From Candidatus Binatia bacterium (GTDB lineage Bacteria; Desulfobacterota; Binatia; UBA9968; JAJDTQ01): a stretch of 64,000 bases of DNA. Location: assembly GCA_951813575.1 (NCBI GenBank), contig OX638375.1, positions 2,061,042 to 2,125,041 on the forward strand, given 5' to 3'. The first letter of the stretch is position 1. Each line of letters starts with the position of its first letter. Both the position numbers and the translations under genes were made by a program. Under the pieces are notes generated by a model. That model was given only the letters and a program-made list of their open reading frames with translations. It did not search any database and was not told the DNA's origin. Shown one piece after another: positions 1 through 8,368 of the stretch.

Positions 1-99
1 GGTCCCACCAGCCCCCGCGTATTGCAAACGCGCCCGGAATCGGCTGAAATGAAACTATCAGCCCATGTCTACGCCATGTCTACATTCCAGGAGGCATCC

Positions 100-570
100 A
101 TGAGTTGCGCACAGCGAATCCGGCGGGCGGTGGTGCCGGTGGTGGTCCTAGCGTTCCTGGCGGGGGCGGCGGGCACGGCGTGGGCCGTGGACCCGGTGTT
201 CTCCACCTATCTGGGGGGCGCCATCCGGGGGTACGACCCGGTGGCCTACCACGCGGAGGGGAAGCCCGTGAAGGGAGAGCGGGCCCACCGGGTGGAATGG
301 AAGGGGGCCACGTGGTCCTTTGCCAGCGCGGAGAACAAGGCGCTGTTCGAGGCCGACCCGGAAAAGTACGCGCCCAGGTACGGCGGCTACTGCGCCTGGG
401 CGGTGAGCAACGGCTACACCGCCTCCATCGACCCGGACGCCTGGAGCATCGTGGACGGCAAGCTGTACCTCAACTACAGCCTGGGGGTGCGGACGCAGTG
501 GTCCGAGGACATCCCGGGCAACATCGCCAAGAGCGACGTCAACTGGCCCAAGCTGCTGGCGGGCAAGTAG
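100..570 (+). CDS. Secreted YHS domain-containing protein
   Basis: A 156-residue protein with a Sec signal peptide (about residues 1-29: basic start, hydrophobic core, AWA cleavage site) followed by one YHS-type domain. The domain shows GYDPVAYH near residue 44 and the FEADPEKYAPRYGGYCA block near 83-100, including the Cys typical of YHS proteins. YHS domains are often linked to metal binding, but the substrate here is unknown. Two upstream ATGs are in frame. The ATG at 100 is chosen because a GGAGG-like site (90-95) precedes it at good spacing and the signal peptide starts there. It stands alone; the next gene converges on it from the other strand. Confidence 0.85.
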   Translation: MSCAQRIRRAVVPVVVLAFLAGAAGTAWAVDPVFSTYLGGAIRGYDPVAYHAEGKPVKGERAHRVEWKGATWSFASAENKALFEADPEKYAPRYGGYCAWAVSNGYTASIDPDAWSIVDGKLYLNYSLGVRTQWSEDIPGNIAKSDVNWPKLLAGK

Positions 571-589
571 GGCCGTCACCGGTCCGGAT

Positions 590-1738
590 TCAGGGCCAGA
601 GTCCATCCGTCCGCAACGCCTCGAGAAACCGTTTCACCGGCCACACGTCAATACCGTCTTCGGTGCGGAAGGCGCGCCGGCCGTCGTGGACCAGAACGCG
701 CCGGACCAGTCCCGGCAGGTCCTCGATGGCGCGCAGTCCCCTGAGCAAGGCGGTGTTGTACCGCCTTGCCGCCTTGGCTTCGATGGCGAGGTGCTCGCCG
801 TCCCGGCGGAGCAGGAAGTCGACCTCGGTGCCCGATTCCGCCGGAGCCCAGTAGTGGATGCTATCGAACATCGGCCGCTCTTCGGCGTGGGCACGCAGCA
901 GGCCGAGGATCCAGCCCTCGAACAGGGCGCCGCGTTCCTCCGCGGACACGGGCCCGAGTTGGCGTTTCACGGCTCGCACCACGCCGGGGTCCACCCAGTA
1001 GAGCTTGGGCCGGCGGCGTTCGCGTACCCGCAGCCTGGCCTCGAAGGCGGGCAGGCGCCAGGTGAGCAGGGTATCTTCGAGGACGTCCAGGTAGCCGGCG
1101 ACCGTGGTGCGTGCCACGCCCGCGTCCCGTGCGATGCCCGCCACGTTCACGGCCTGTCCGTGCAGCAGAGCGGCAATCGGCAGGAAACGAACGAAGCCCG
1201 GCAGGTTGCGGACGACGGCCTCCGCGCGGATCTCTTCCCGCAGGTATAGCTGCGTATAGCTTTCGAGAACCTCGCGACGGCTGTCCGCGGTCCAGACCAC
1301 GGGGAGGCTGCCGTACATGAGCACGTCGTCCAGGTTGAAGTCCGCGCCGAGCTCCCGCGGGACCAGCGGATACATGGACTTGCGGACGGCCCGTCCGGCC
1401 AGCAGGTTGGTCCCGGCGGTCTTGAGCTTTCGCGCGCTGGAGCCGAGCAGGGCGAAGCGCAGGCCGCGTTCCTCGATCTGCCGGTGGACCTCGTTCAGCA
1501 GCGCGGGAACGCGCTGCACCTCGTCAATGACGACCCAGTCGCCCGGCGCGACAGTGGAGACCAGGTCCCGGAACAGCGACGGGTCGGCCAGGAGATCGTG
1601 AAACAGGGCTTCGTCGAGCAGGTCGAAGCGCGGCGCGTCCGGCAGGGTCGCGCGTGCCCACCAGCTCTTGCCGACGCCCCGCACGCCGAACAGGAAGAAA
1701 CTGCGGGCCGGCAGCCGTGTGATCCGGCTGTACAACAT
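590..1738 (-). CDS. AAA ATPase with DUF4143 domain
   Basis: A 382-residue P-loop ATPase of the AAA_14/DUF4143 type. Walker A is GVRGVGKS near residue 20 and Walker B is WVVIDEVQR near 70. A winged-helix-like middle follows, and the C-terminal DUF4143 part carries GTEVDFLLRR and AIEAKA, resembling a PD-(D/E)xK nuclease core. The family is widespread and often mobile, and its cellular role is not established. A longer start at 1774 (TTG) would lie against the TATAAT at 1777-1782, so the ATG at 1738 (MLYSRITRL) is preferred. No clear Shine-Dalgarno is seen. Confidence 0.85.
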   Translation of the reverse strand: MLYSRITRLPARSFFLFGVRGVGKSWWARATLPDAPRFDLLDEALFHDLLADPSLFRDLVSTVAPGDWVVIDEVQRVPALLNEVHRQIEERGLRFALLGSSARKLKTAGTNLLAGRAVRKSMYPLVPRELGADFNLDDVLMYGSLPVVWTADSRREVLESYTQLYLREEIRAEAVVRNLPGFVRFLPIAALLHGQAVNVAGIARDAGVARTTVAGYLDVLEDTLLTWRLPAFEARLRVRERRRPKLYWVDPGVVRAVKRQLGPVSAEERGALFEGWILGLLRAHAEERPMFDSIHYWAPAESGTEVDFLLRRDGEHLAIEAKAARRYNTALLRGLRAIEDLPGLVRRVLVHDGRRAFRTEDGIDVWPVKRFLEALRTDGLWP

Positions 1739-1776
1739 GCTGTCAAAAATAGCCGAAAAGTGACGGCGATACAATC

Positions 1777-1782
1777 ATTATA
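1777..1782 (-). promoter_or_regulatory. Candidate -10 box of the DUF4143 ATPase gene
   Basis: On the minus strand this reads TATAAT, a perfect sigma-70 -10 hexamer, 38 bases before the ATG at 1738. There is no good -35 at the expected distance, so the assignment rests on the -10 and its location in an AT-rich gap. Confidence 0.4.
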
Positions 1783-1878
1783 CATGAGGCGCCCGGATCC
1801 CGGCGGTGGCGTTTCAGCATTGATTTCGGCATTGATTTCAGATACCTGTCTCGGTGACAGCCTTTGCAGACCCGGCAT

Positions 1879-1905
1879 CGGAACGGAGCCACCATGAAGT
1901 ACTCG
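1879..1905 (+). repeat. 27-bp direct repeat, copy 1 (RBS and first codons)
   Basis: This 27-bp stretch covers the ribosome-binding region and first four codons (MKYS) of the methyltransferase gene. It is identical to 2798-2824, which covers the same part of the dapA-like gene. The two copies flank the methyltransferase gene. Confidence 0.9.
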
Positions 1906-2661
1906 CAGCGCAAAGGCAAGAACCACACCCGAATTGATCGACAGTTCTGGTTTGAATGCGCTGAAATTCGAGCTCATTCCGGTTCGGCGTCGACTTGGCA
2001 CGCGTTCGTCCGTTCAAGTGAAGTAGAGATCGTCCTGTCTGCACTCGAGAACCGGCGATTCAACCGAGCCTTGGAGATAGGCGCTGGAGACGGTTTGCAG
2101 AGTGAGGTGCTCGCCGCACGTTGCGAGACATTGGTCTGTACCGACGTCGACCGACAACAGTGGGACAACGGTGAGCGATGGTCTTCTCCAGACAATGTGT
2201 CGTTCATTCTCATGGACGTAACGGACCTCTCGCGTTTCGCTGACGATTCTTTCGATCTGGTCTATTCGAGCAACGTATTGGAGCATATCGAAGATGTGGA
2301 CCGTTGCATTCACGAGACGCACCGAGTGCTGAAGCCGTCAGGAATCGGCGTTCACAGCGTTCCATCGCGATTTTGGAAGTTGTTCAACAGCTTGTACCGC
2401 CTTGCCAGATGCCGCATGCCCAAGATACACGGCGTTCAGTCCACGAATTGGCAAGAGTTCGTCTCGTGGGGCTTGGCGGATTGGATTCGAAAGTTCGAGG
2501 GCGCCGGATTTGCCATCGAGAGAATTTACGGAATGCCTTTTTATTTCGGAGCTTCCGGTCGTTACTCGGCCCTCGTCGGGCTTGGCAACCGCTTCCGATT
2601 CCCTTCAAGCTATACACTGTTCGTGCGGCCCACCCCGGGTGGTCGAGGACAGGGGTTCTGA
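1894..2661 (+). CDS. Class I SAM-dependent methyltransferase
   Basis: A 255-residue Methyltransf_11-like enzyme. SAM motif I is ALEIGAGDG near residue 58, the acidic end of strand 2 is CTDVD near 83, and motif IV/post-IV is FDLVYSSNVLEHI near 123, followed by HRVLKPSG. It probably methylates a glycan or small molecule, given the glycosyltransferases that follow; the substrate is an inference. The ATG at 1894 uses GGAACGGAG as ribosome-binding region. Base composition is visibly lower in GC than the downstream dapA-like gene, and its first 12 coding bases are an exact copy of that gene's start, so the gene looks inserted. Confidence 0.85.
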   Translation: MKYSQRKGKNHTRIDRQFWFECAEIRAHSGSASTWHAFVRSSEVEIVLSALENRRFNRALEIGAGDGLQSEVLAARCETLVCTDVDRQQWDNGERWSSPDNVSFILMDVTDLSRFADDSFDLVYSSNVLEHIEDVDRCIHETHRVLKPSGIGVHSVPSRFWKLFNSLYRLARCRMPKIHGVQSTNWQEFVSWGLADWIRKFEGAGFAIERIYGMPFYFGASGRYSALVGLGNRFRFPSSYTLFVRPTPGGRGQGF

Positions 2662-2797
2662 GTTCCAACGACAAAGGAAGGCGATACGGTACCCACTGGA
2701 GGAAGGTCGCCGGCGGCCGCTTGATGGCCCTGAGTGCGGTTGGTAGAATGGTTCCCATCGAAGTCATGAGCGGGCAAGTTGCAGCCGCCTCCGGTCG

Positions 2798-2824
2798 CGG
2801 AACGGAGCCACCATGAAGTACTCG
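2798..2824 (+). repeat. 27-bp direct repeat, copy 2 (RBS and first codons)
   Basis: Identical to 1879-1905. Here it is the ribosome-binding region and start of the dapA-like gene, probably the original location because the following coding sequence has the composition of the surrounding genome. Confidence 0.9.
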
Positions 2825-3766
2825 AAGCACGACGCCAAGGCCTACGCCCGGGAGCACATGAAGGGCGTCTGGGCGGCGGCCATGAACCCCTTCAACGACG
2901 ACTTCTCGTTCAACGAGGAGGGGTTGCGGCGGAACATCCGGCACTGGGTCGACGACCTGGGGATCGCAGGACTGTTCATCGCCGGCAAGCAGGGGGAGTT
3001 CTTCTCCATGTCGCTGGAGGAGCGCAAGCGGAACTTCGAGATCGCGGTGGAAGAGACCGCCGGCAAGGCGGGCACCATCATGTCGTGCTCGGACCAGAAC
3101 TTCGACACGGTGGTGGAGCTGGCGCGGCACGCCGAAGCCGTGGGGGCGGACTACATCGTGGTGCACGCGCCCATGCTGCACTTCGTCAGCGACCGGGACG
3201 ACGCCGTCTACCACTACTACAAGGCGGTGTGCGACCGGGTGGACATCGGCATCGCCATGTGGAGCCACCCGGACTCGGGCTACCTGATGAGCCCGGAGCT
3301 GTGCCAGCGGGTGGCGGAACTGCCCAACATCGTCGCCATCAAGTACTCGGTGCCCCGGCCCATGTACGCGGACCTGACCAAGCTGGCCGGGGACCGGCTC
3401 ATCGTCAGCACCGCCTCGGAAGAGGAGTGGCTCGACAACATCGTGGAACTGGGCTGGCAGCTCTACCTGTGCTCCTCGCCCCCCTACCTGCTGCAGACCC
3501 GGAACGACCGGCGCATGCACGAGTACACCCAGCTCGCCCTGGACGGACAGGGCGACAAGGCGCGCCAGGTCCGGGACAGCCTGAACCCCGTCCGGGAGGC
3601 CCTCGCCGGATCCCGCCCCGGCGGCAAGCCCCACGCCCACCAGAAATACTGGCAGGAGCTCCTGGGCCAGGTGGGCGGGCCGGTCCGCCCGCCGTTCCTG
3701 CAGCTCACCGAGGAGGAGAAGGAACGGACGCGGGAGGCGTTCGAGGGGTGCGGGCTGAGGGTGTAG
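2813..3766 (+). CDS. Dihydrodipicolinate synthase/NAL family aldolase
   Basis: A 317-residue (beta/alpha)8 aldolase of the DapA/N-acetylneuraminate lyase superfamily, normal length. The Schiff-base lysine lies in IVAIKYSVP near residue 183, and the strand-1 region reads GVWAAAMNPF. GKQGEFFSMS replaces the usual GTTGE-type loop, and the position of the conserved proton-relay Tyr reads IAMWSHPDSGY, with Trp in place of Tyr. It is therefore unlikely to be the lysine-pathway enzyme; a catabolic aldolase, dehydratase or decarboxylase is more likely. It ends 32 bases before the first glycosyltransferase and may be co-transcribed with it. Confidence 0.85.
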   Translation: MKYSKHDAKAYAREHMKGVWAAAMNPFNDDFSFNEEGLRRNIRHWVDDLGIAGLFIAGKQGEFFSMSLEERKRNFEIAVEETAGKAGTIMSCSDQNFDTVVELARHAEAVGADYIVVHAPMLHFVSDRDDAVYHYYKAVCDRVDIGIAMWSHPDSGYLMSPELCQRVAELPNIVAIKYSVPRPMYADLTKLAGDRLIVSTASEEEWLDNIVELGWQLYLCSSPPYLLQTRNDRRMHEYTQLALDGQGDKARQVRDSLNPVREALAGSRPGGKPHAHQKYWQELLGQVGGPVRPPFLQLTEEEKERTREAFEGCGLRV

Positions 3767-3798
3767 GGGAAGCCATATCCCAGGGTCCGGCCTCGCCC

Positions 3799-5001
3799 AT
3801 GCACGTCGCGTTCGTGATCCCCTACCTCGGCGGCAACGGCGCCGAACGGGTGGTCTACCGGCTTGCCCGCGGTTTCGCGGCGCGCGGTCACAAGGTGGAC
3901 ATCGTCCTGTTCCACACCATCATCCACCGAAGCCTTCCCGAGGAGGTGCGGGTGTTTCTTGCGGGAGACGCGCCGGACCGGCTCACGGAAGAACGAAACG
4001 GGGACGTGCTCGCGCGCGCGGTGCGGTTGCATGCACGTCCCGGCCCACGGGACTGGATGCGCGCGGCCGGCGCCTTCCGCTGGAACCCGCTCTGCCTGCC
4101 CAGCGGCCGCCTGCTCCGGCAGACCCGGGCGGTCGCCTCGTACATGGAGACGGAACGGCCGGACTGCATGCTGCCGCACCTCTCCCGTTCCCAGGCGGCC
4201 ACGTTGCTGGCCGGCCGCCTGCTGGGCGGGCACCCGCCGGTCATACCGACGGTGCACAGCGACGTCCATCACCGGTCGCGCCGCGACCGGCGGAGGTCCC
4301 GGCGCCTTGCCGGCGGCGCGGCGCACTTCGTCGGGGTGTCCCGCGGGGTCTCCGACAGCCTGACCGACGCCGCCGGCATTCCGGCGAAACGCATCACCAC
4401 GATCCACAACCCGGTGGTCATGCCGGCCATCCGGACGCGGGCCGAGGAGCCCGCGGACCATCCGTGGCTTTCGGACGGCGGGCCGCCGGTCATCCTGGCG
4501 GCGGGCCGGCTGACCAGGGAGAAGGACTACCCGACACTGATTCGGGGGTTCGCGCTTCTGGCCGGCCGGCGCCCCTGCCGCCTGGTGATCCTCGGGCAGG
4601 GGGAACAGAAGGCGGAGATCGAGCAGCTCGCCGCGGGCCAGGGCGTCGCCGACCGCGTGTCGCTGCCGGGATGGGTGGAGAACCCGTTCGCCTTCATGTC
4701 CCGGGCGTCCCTGTTCGTGTTGTCGTCGATCTACGAAGGGCTGCCAAGCGTCCTGGTCGAGGCCATGGCGTGCGGCTGCCCCTGCGTCAGCACCAACTGT
4801 CCCGCCGGCCCCCGTGAGATCCTCGAGGACGGACGGCTGGGGCCTCTCGTTCCGGTGGGCGACGAGGGCGGGCTGGCGGACGCCATGGAGCGGATGCTGG
4901 ACCGGCCGCCCGATACGCGCGCGTTGCGGGAGCGGGCCGAGGACTTCTCCGGCGAGGCCTCGGTGGCCGCTTATGAGGAGTTGATTTCACGCTTCGTGTG
5001 A
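3799..5001 (+). CDS. GT4-family glycosyltransferase, tandem copy 1
   Basis: A 400-residue GT-B glycosyltransferase (glycosyltransferase group 1). The N-terminal acceptor domain begins MHVAFVIPYLGG with a GAERVV motif. The C-terminal donor domain has AGRLTREKDYPTL near residue 234 and the EX7E motif in EGLPSVLVEAMACG near 313. It transfers a nucleotide-activated sugar to a surface glycan; the donor and linkage cannot be read. The start at 3799 is fixed by homology with copies 2 and 3; an upstream in-frame extension runs through the dapA-like gene and is not real. The stop overlaps the GTG start of copy 2 (GTGA). Confidence 0.92.
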   Translation: MHVAFVIPYLGGNGAERVVYRLARGFAARGHKVDIVLFHTIIHRSLPEEVRVFLAGDAPDRLTEERNGDVLARAVRLHARPGPRDWMRAAGAFRWNPLCLPSGRLLRQTRAVASYMETERPDCMLPHLSRSQAATLLAGRLLGGHPPVIPTVHSDVHHRSRRDRRRSRRLAGGAAHFVGVSRGVSDSLTDAAGIPAKRITTIHNPVVMPAIRTRAEEPADHPWLSDGGPPVILAAGRLTREKDYPTLIRGFALLAGRRPCRLVILGQGEQKAEIEQLAAGQGVADRVSLPGWVENPFAFMSRASLFVLSSIYEGLPSVLVEAMACGCPCVSTNCPAGPREILEDGRLGPLVPVGDEGGLADAMERMLDRPPDTRALRERAEDFSGEASVAAYEELISRFV

Positions 5002-6206
5002 TTCCAGTGCATGTCGCGTTCACCATTCCCGGCCTCGGCGGGGGCGGCGCCGAGACCGTGGTGCTCAACCTGGCGGAGGAGTTGATTTGCCGCGGGCACC
5101 GGGTCGACATCGTCCTGCTCCAGGCCATCGTTCAACGTCATGTTCCCCACGGAACACGCCTCTTCGTCGCCGGCGACGCGCGGGGAACGGGGGGTTCCGC
5201 GAAGGTCGTGCCCGAGACCCGACCGGAAGCGATCCAGGCGCCCACAAACCCGATATCCGCCGACTGGATGCGCGCGGCAAGGGCCTTGAACTGGGACCCG
5301 CTTGGCCTGCCCAGCATGCGCTTGGTGCGCCAGGCGCGGGCGTTGGCCGGTTACATGGAACACGAAAAACCGGACTGCGTTCTGCCCAACATCCGCCGCG
5401 CGCAACTCGCGACGCTTCTCGCGTGCCGCCTTTTCAAGCGCCATCCGCCCGTGGTGCCGATCGTCCACAATCTCGTCCGCGGGAAACGGCACCTGCGCCG
5501 GCTGCGTCACCTGGCCGAAAACGCCGCGCGTTTCATCTGCGTGTCCCACGGCATCGCCGCCAATCTGGACGCCGCCGTGGGCGTCCCGCACGACCGCGTC
5601 ACCACGATCTACAATCCCGTGGTGACGCCGGAACTGCACGCCAAGACATCGGAACCGCCGGCCCATCCCTGGCTTGCGGACGGCGGCCCCCCGGTCGTCG
5701 TCGCGGCGGGACACCTGGAAGAGCGCAAGGACTTCGCCACGCTCATCAGGGCCTTTGGGCGCCTGAACGCGCGTCGCGCGTGCCGGCTGGTCATCCTCGG
5801 CGAGGGGAAGCAACGGCAACAACTCGAAACGCTCGTCACGGATCTCGGCCTCGCCGGCGGGGTCTCGCTGCCGGGATGGGTCGAGAACCCCCTGGCGCTG
5901 TTTGCCCGGGCGTCGCTGTTCGTGCTTTCATCGGTCCACGAAGGGCTCCCGACGGTGCTGATCGAGGCGCTGGCGTGCGGCTGTCCCTGTGTCAGCACGG
6001 ACTGCCCCGCTGGCCCGGCGGAGATCCTGCAGCACGGCTCATTCGGCCCCCTCGTTCCGGTGGACGACGAGGCCGCGCTGGCGGAGGCCATGGATCAGGT
6101 CCTCCAACGACCACCGGACAGGAACCGGCTCCGGCAGCGGGGAGCGGACTTCTCGGCACAAAAGGCCGGCGATGCCTACGAGCAGTTGATCGGGAGCCTG
6201 GTCTGA
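4998..6206 (+). CDS. GT4-family glycosyltransferase, tandem copy 2
   Basis: A 402-residue paralogue of the preceding gene with the same domain order: an N-terminal GGGGAETVV motif, AGHLEERKDFATL and an intact EX7E (EGLPTVLIEALACG). It starts with GTG at 4998, overlapping the previous stop by four bases, which suggests translational coupling. A GTG at 5007 aligns better with the start of the paralogues and is a real alternative. No Shine-Dalgarno is obvious for either. Confidence 0.92.
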   Translation: MIPVHVAFTIPGLGGGGAETVVLNLAEELICRGHRVDIVLLQAIVQRHVPHGTRLFVAGDARGTGGSAKVVPETRPEAIQAPTNPISADWMRAARALNWDPLGLPSMRLVRQARALAGYMEHEKPDCVLPNIRRAQLATLLACRLFKRHPPVVPIVHNLVRGKRHLRRLRHLAENAARFICVSHGIAANLDAAVGVPHDRVTTIYNPVVTPELHAKTSEPPAHPWLADGGPPVVVAAGHLEERKDFATLIRAFGRLNARRACRLVILGEGKQRQQLETLVTDLGLAGGVSLPGWVENPLALFARASLFVLSSVHEGLPTVLIEALACGCPCVSTDCPAGPAEILQHGSFGPLVPVDDEAALAEAMDQVLQRPPDRNRLRQRGADFSAQKAGDAYEQLIGSLV

Positions 6207-6255
6207 TTGGCAATGGCTGGACATCGGGAGCGTGACTTCGTGAAGGGAAACGTGC

Positions 6256-7521
6256 GTGCATGTCGCTCTCGTCATTCCTGATCTCGGCGGCGGCGGCGCC
6301 GAGCGCTCGATGCTGGCGTTGGCGGGCGGGTTGATCGAACGCGGCCACAAGGTCGACCTTGTCCTGTTCCGGACGCGGATTCACTACGCCGATGAGGTCC
6401 CGGACGACGCGCGCCTTTTCGTCCTGTCGAGCCACCGCCCCGACCGGCGCACGGAGGAAACCGCCGGGGACGTGGTGTCTCGACTGACTCCGGTCTCCTC
6501 GACCTCGACCCCGCTCGACTGGGTCCGCCTGGCCGGCGCGCTGGATTGGGACCCACGCTGCCTGCCCGGCAGGCTCCTGGCGCGCCAAGCCAAGGCCGTG
6601 GCCTCCTATGTCGCACGGGAGAACCCCGACTGCGTGCTGCCGAGCCTTCCCCGCCCCAAGATCGCCACCCTGCTCGGGTGCAGCCTGTTGGGCGATGCTC
6701 CCCCGGTGGTGCCCACGGTCCGCAATATCATTCAATACAGCGACCGGCAGAGGCGGCAGGCCGGGCACCTGTTTCCCAAGGCCGCGCACTTCATCTGCGT
6801 ATCCAACGGCGTATCCGAGAGCCTGGCCTCGTCCATCGGAATCCCGCGAGACCGGATCACGACCATCTACAACCCCGTGGTCACCCGGCATCTCCGCGCG
6901 GGGATGAGCCAACCCCCGGACCATCCCTGGCTGCTGGACGGCGGCGCACCGGTCGTGCTGGCGGCCGGGCGGCTGACGCCGCAGAAGGACTACCCTACCC
7001 TGCTCAAGGCCTTCGCGCGGCTGGCGGCACGACGCCCGTGCCGGCTGATCATCCTCGGTGAAGGGGAATGCCGGGATGAGCTCGAAAGGCTGATCCATGA
7101 GCTGAACCTGACGGGTTCCGTCTCCCTGCCGGGCTGGGTGGAGAATCCGTTCGCGTTCATGTCCCGGGCGTCACTGTTCGTGTTGTCGTCCCTGCACGAA
7201 GGCCTGCCCGGGGTCCTCATCCAGGCCCTGGCCTGCGGCTGCCCCTGCGTCAGCACCGATTGCCCCGCGGGTCCCGCCGAGGTCCTGCGGGACGGGGAAC
7301 TCGGCCCGCTGGTCCCGGTAGGCGATGAAATCGCGCTGGCCGATGCCATGGCACGAGTCCTGGATGAACCTCCGGACCCGCAAAGGCTAAAGGAGCACGG
7401 GGCGCGCTTCTCCGAAGAGCGGGCGGTGGCGGCGTGCGAAGACCTGATCTCGTCCGTGGTGGGGACGGCCGGCCGAACAGGGGCACGGGCCGAGACATCG
7501 AAGCAGACGGCATGCGCGTAG
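6256..7521 (+). CDS. GT4-family glycosyltransferase, tandem copy 3
   Basis: A 421-residue third paralogue with GTG start at 6256 and GAAGGGA upstream. The N-terminal GGGGAERSM motif and the donor-domain AGRLTPQKDYPTL are present. The EX7E motif reads EGLPGVLIQALACG, so the second glutamate is Gln. It also carries a longer C-terminal tail than copies 1 and 2. It overlaps the GT25 gene by 10 bases. The Gln substitution may alter donor binding or activity. Confidence 0.9.
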   Translation: MHVALVIPDLGGGGAERSMLALAGGLIERGHKVDLVLFRTRIHYADEVPDDARLFVLSSHRPDRRTEETAGDVVSRLTPVSSTSTPLDWVRLAGALDWDPRCLPGRLLARQAKAVASYVARENPDCVLPSLPRPKIATLLGCSLLGDAPPVVPTVRNIIQYSDRQRRQAGHLFPKAAHFICVSNGVSESLASSIGIPRDRITTIYNPVVTRHLRAGMSQPPDHPWLLDGGAPVVLAAGRLTPQKDYPTLLKAFARLAARRPCRLIILGEGECRDELERLIHELNLTGSVSLPGWVENPFAFMSRASLFVLSSLHEGLPGVLIQALACGCPCVSTDCPAGPAEVLRDGELGPLVPVGDEIALADAMARVLDEPPDPQRLKEHGARFSEERAVAACEDLISSVVGTAGRTGARAETSKQTACA

Positions 7522-8327
7522 TCCTGATCAATCTCGAGCGGGCTCAGGATCGCCGCGCCACGATGGCGCGCGAGTTCGCCGCCGTCGGCCTAGGGTACGA
7601 ACTCAAGACGGCGGTGGACGGCCGCCAGCTCTCGGAGGACCAACTCGCCCAGGTGGACCGGGACGGCCGGAGGCGCCTCGGCCTCCGTCCCCAGGACAAC
7701 GGCTCCATCGCCTGCTGGCTGAGCCATCGCGAGGTGATGCAGGATCTCGTGGCCAACGGCCCGGAGATGGCGGCCGTGTTCGAGGACGACGCCCGGCTGA
7801 CGCCGAAGCTCCCCGAGGTCCTCGACGCCCTGGAGGGCAAACCGTTCTCCTTCGACGTCGTCTCGCTGTACCGGGGACACCCCCGGCGCGCCTTCATCCC
7901 GTGCGCCTCGCTGACGGAAGGCTGCGCCGCGGGCCGCGTACGGTATTCGGACACGGGCACCGTGGGATACGTCATCACGCGCCAGGCCGCCGAGCACTTT
8001 CTGCGGAACAACCCCAGGATGGTGCTGGCCGTGGATCACGCCCTGTTCCGTTTCTGGGCCAGCGGCCTCAACACGTTCTACGTCGACCCGCCGGCGGTTT
8101 ATCACGGCGGCGCGGACGACTCCGAAATACACGGAGGGCGCCGTGCCGCCAGCACGACGCAACGGGACAACGACAGCTTACCGCTCATACTGTGGCGGCG
8201 GGCCGTGGCCGGGGGCCGGCGTTCGGTGAGGAAGCGGCTGGCGTTCCGGAGACTCTTGCGCGGGGACATCGGGGTGACGCGGTGGCCCCCACCGCGTCCA
8301 CACCACACAGCACCGCCCCTTCGCTGA
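7512..8327 (+). CDS. GT25-family glycosyltransferase (LPS type)
   Basis: A 271-residue protein of the glycosyltransferase 25 family, which adds sugars (often galactose) to lipopolysaccharide or other glycans. It opens with VVLINLERAQDRRATM, typical for the family, and has VFEDDARL near residue 90, the acidic metal/nucleotide-sugar motif. The ATG at 7512 lies inside the end of the previous gene, consistent with one operon of four glycosyltransferases. The C-terminal 40 residues are basic and low in complexity. Confidence 0.88.
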   Translation: MRVVLINLERAQDRRATMAREFAAVGLGYELKTAVDGRQLSEDQLAQVDRDGRRRLGLRPQDNGSIACWLSHREVMQDLVANGPEMAAVFEDDARLTPKLPEVLDALEGKPFSFDVVSLYRGHPRRAFIPCASLTEGCAAGRVRYSDTGTVGYVITRQAAEHFLRNNPRMVLAVDHALFRFWASGLNTFYVDPPAVYHGGADDSEIHGGRRAASTTQRDNDSLPLILWRRAVAGGRRSVRKRLAFRRLLRGDIGVTRWPPPRPHHTAPPLR

Positions 8328-8368
8328 ATTCTGCGACTCTTGTGCGTCAGTCTTTGTCTTTGCTGGAC

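Noticed and set aside
2779..3798. Long N-terminal extension of the first GT4 gene
   Set aside because: The extension is the out-of-frame shadow of the dapA-like gene; the paralogues start at the equivalent of 3799.
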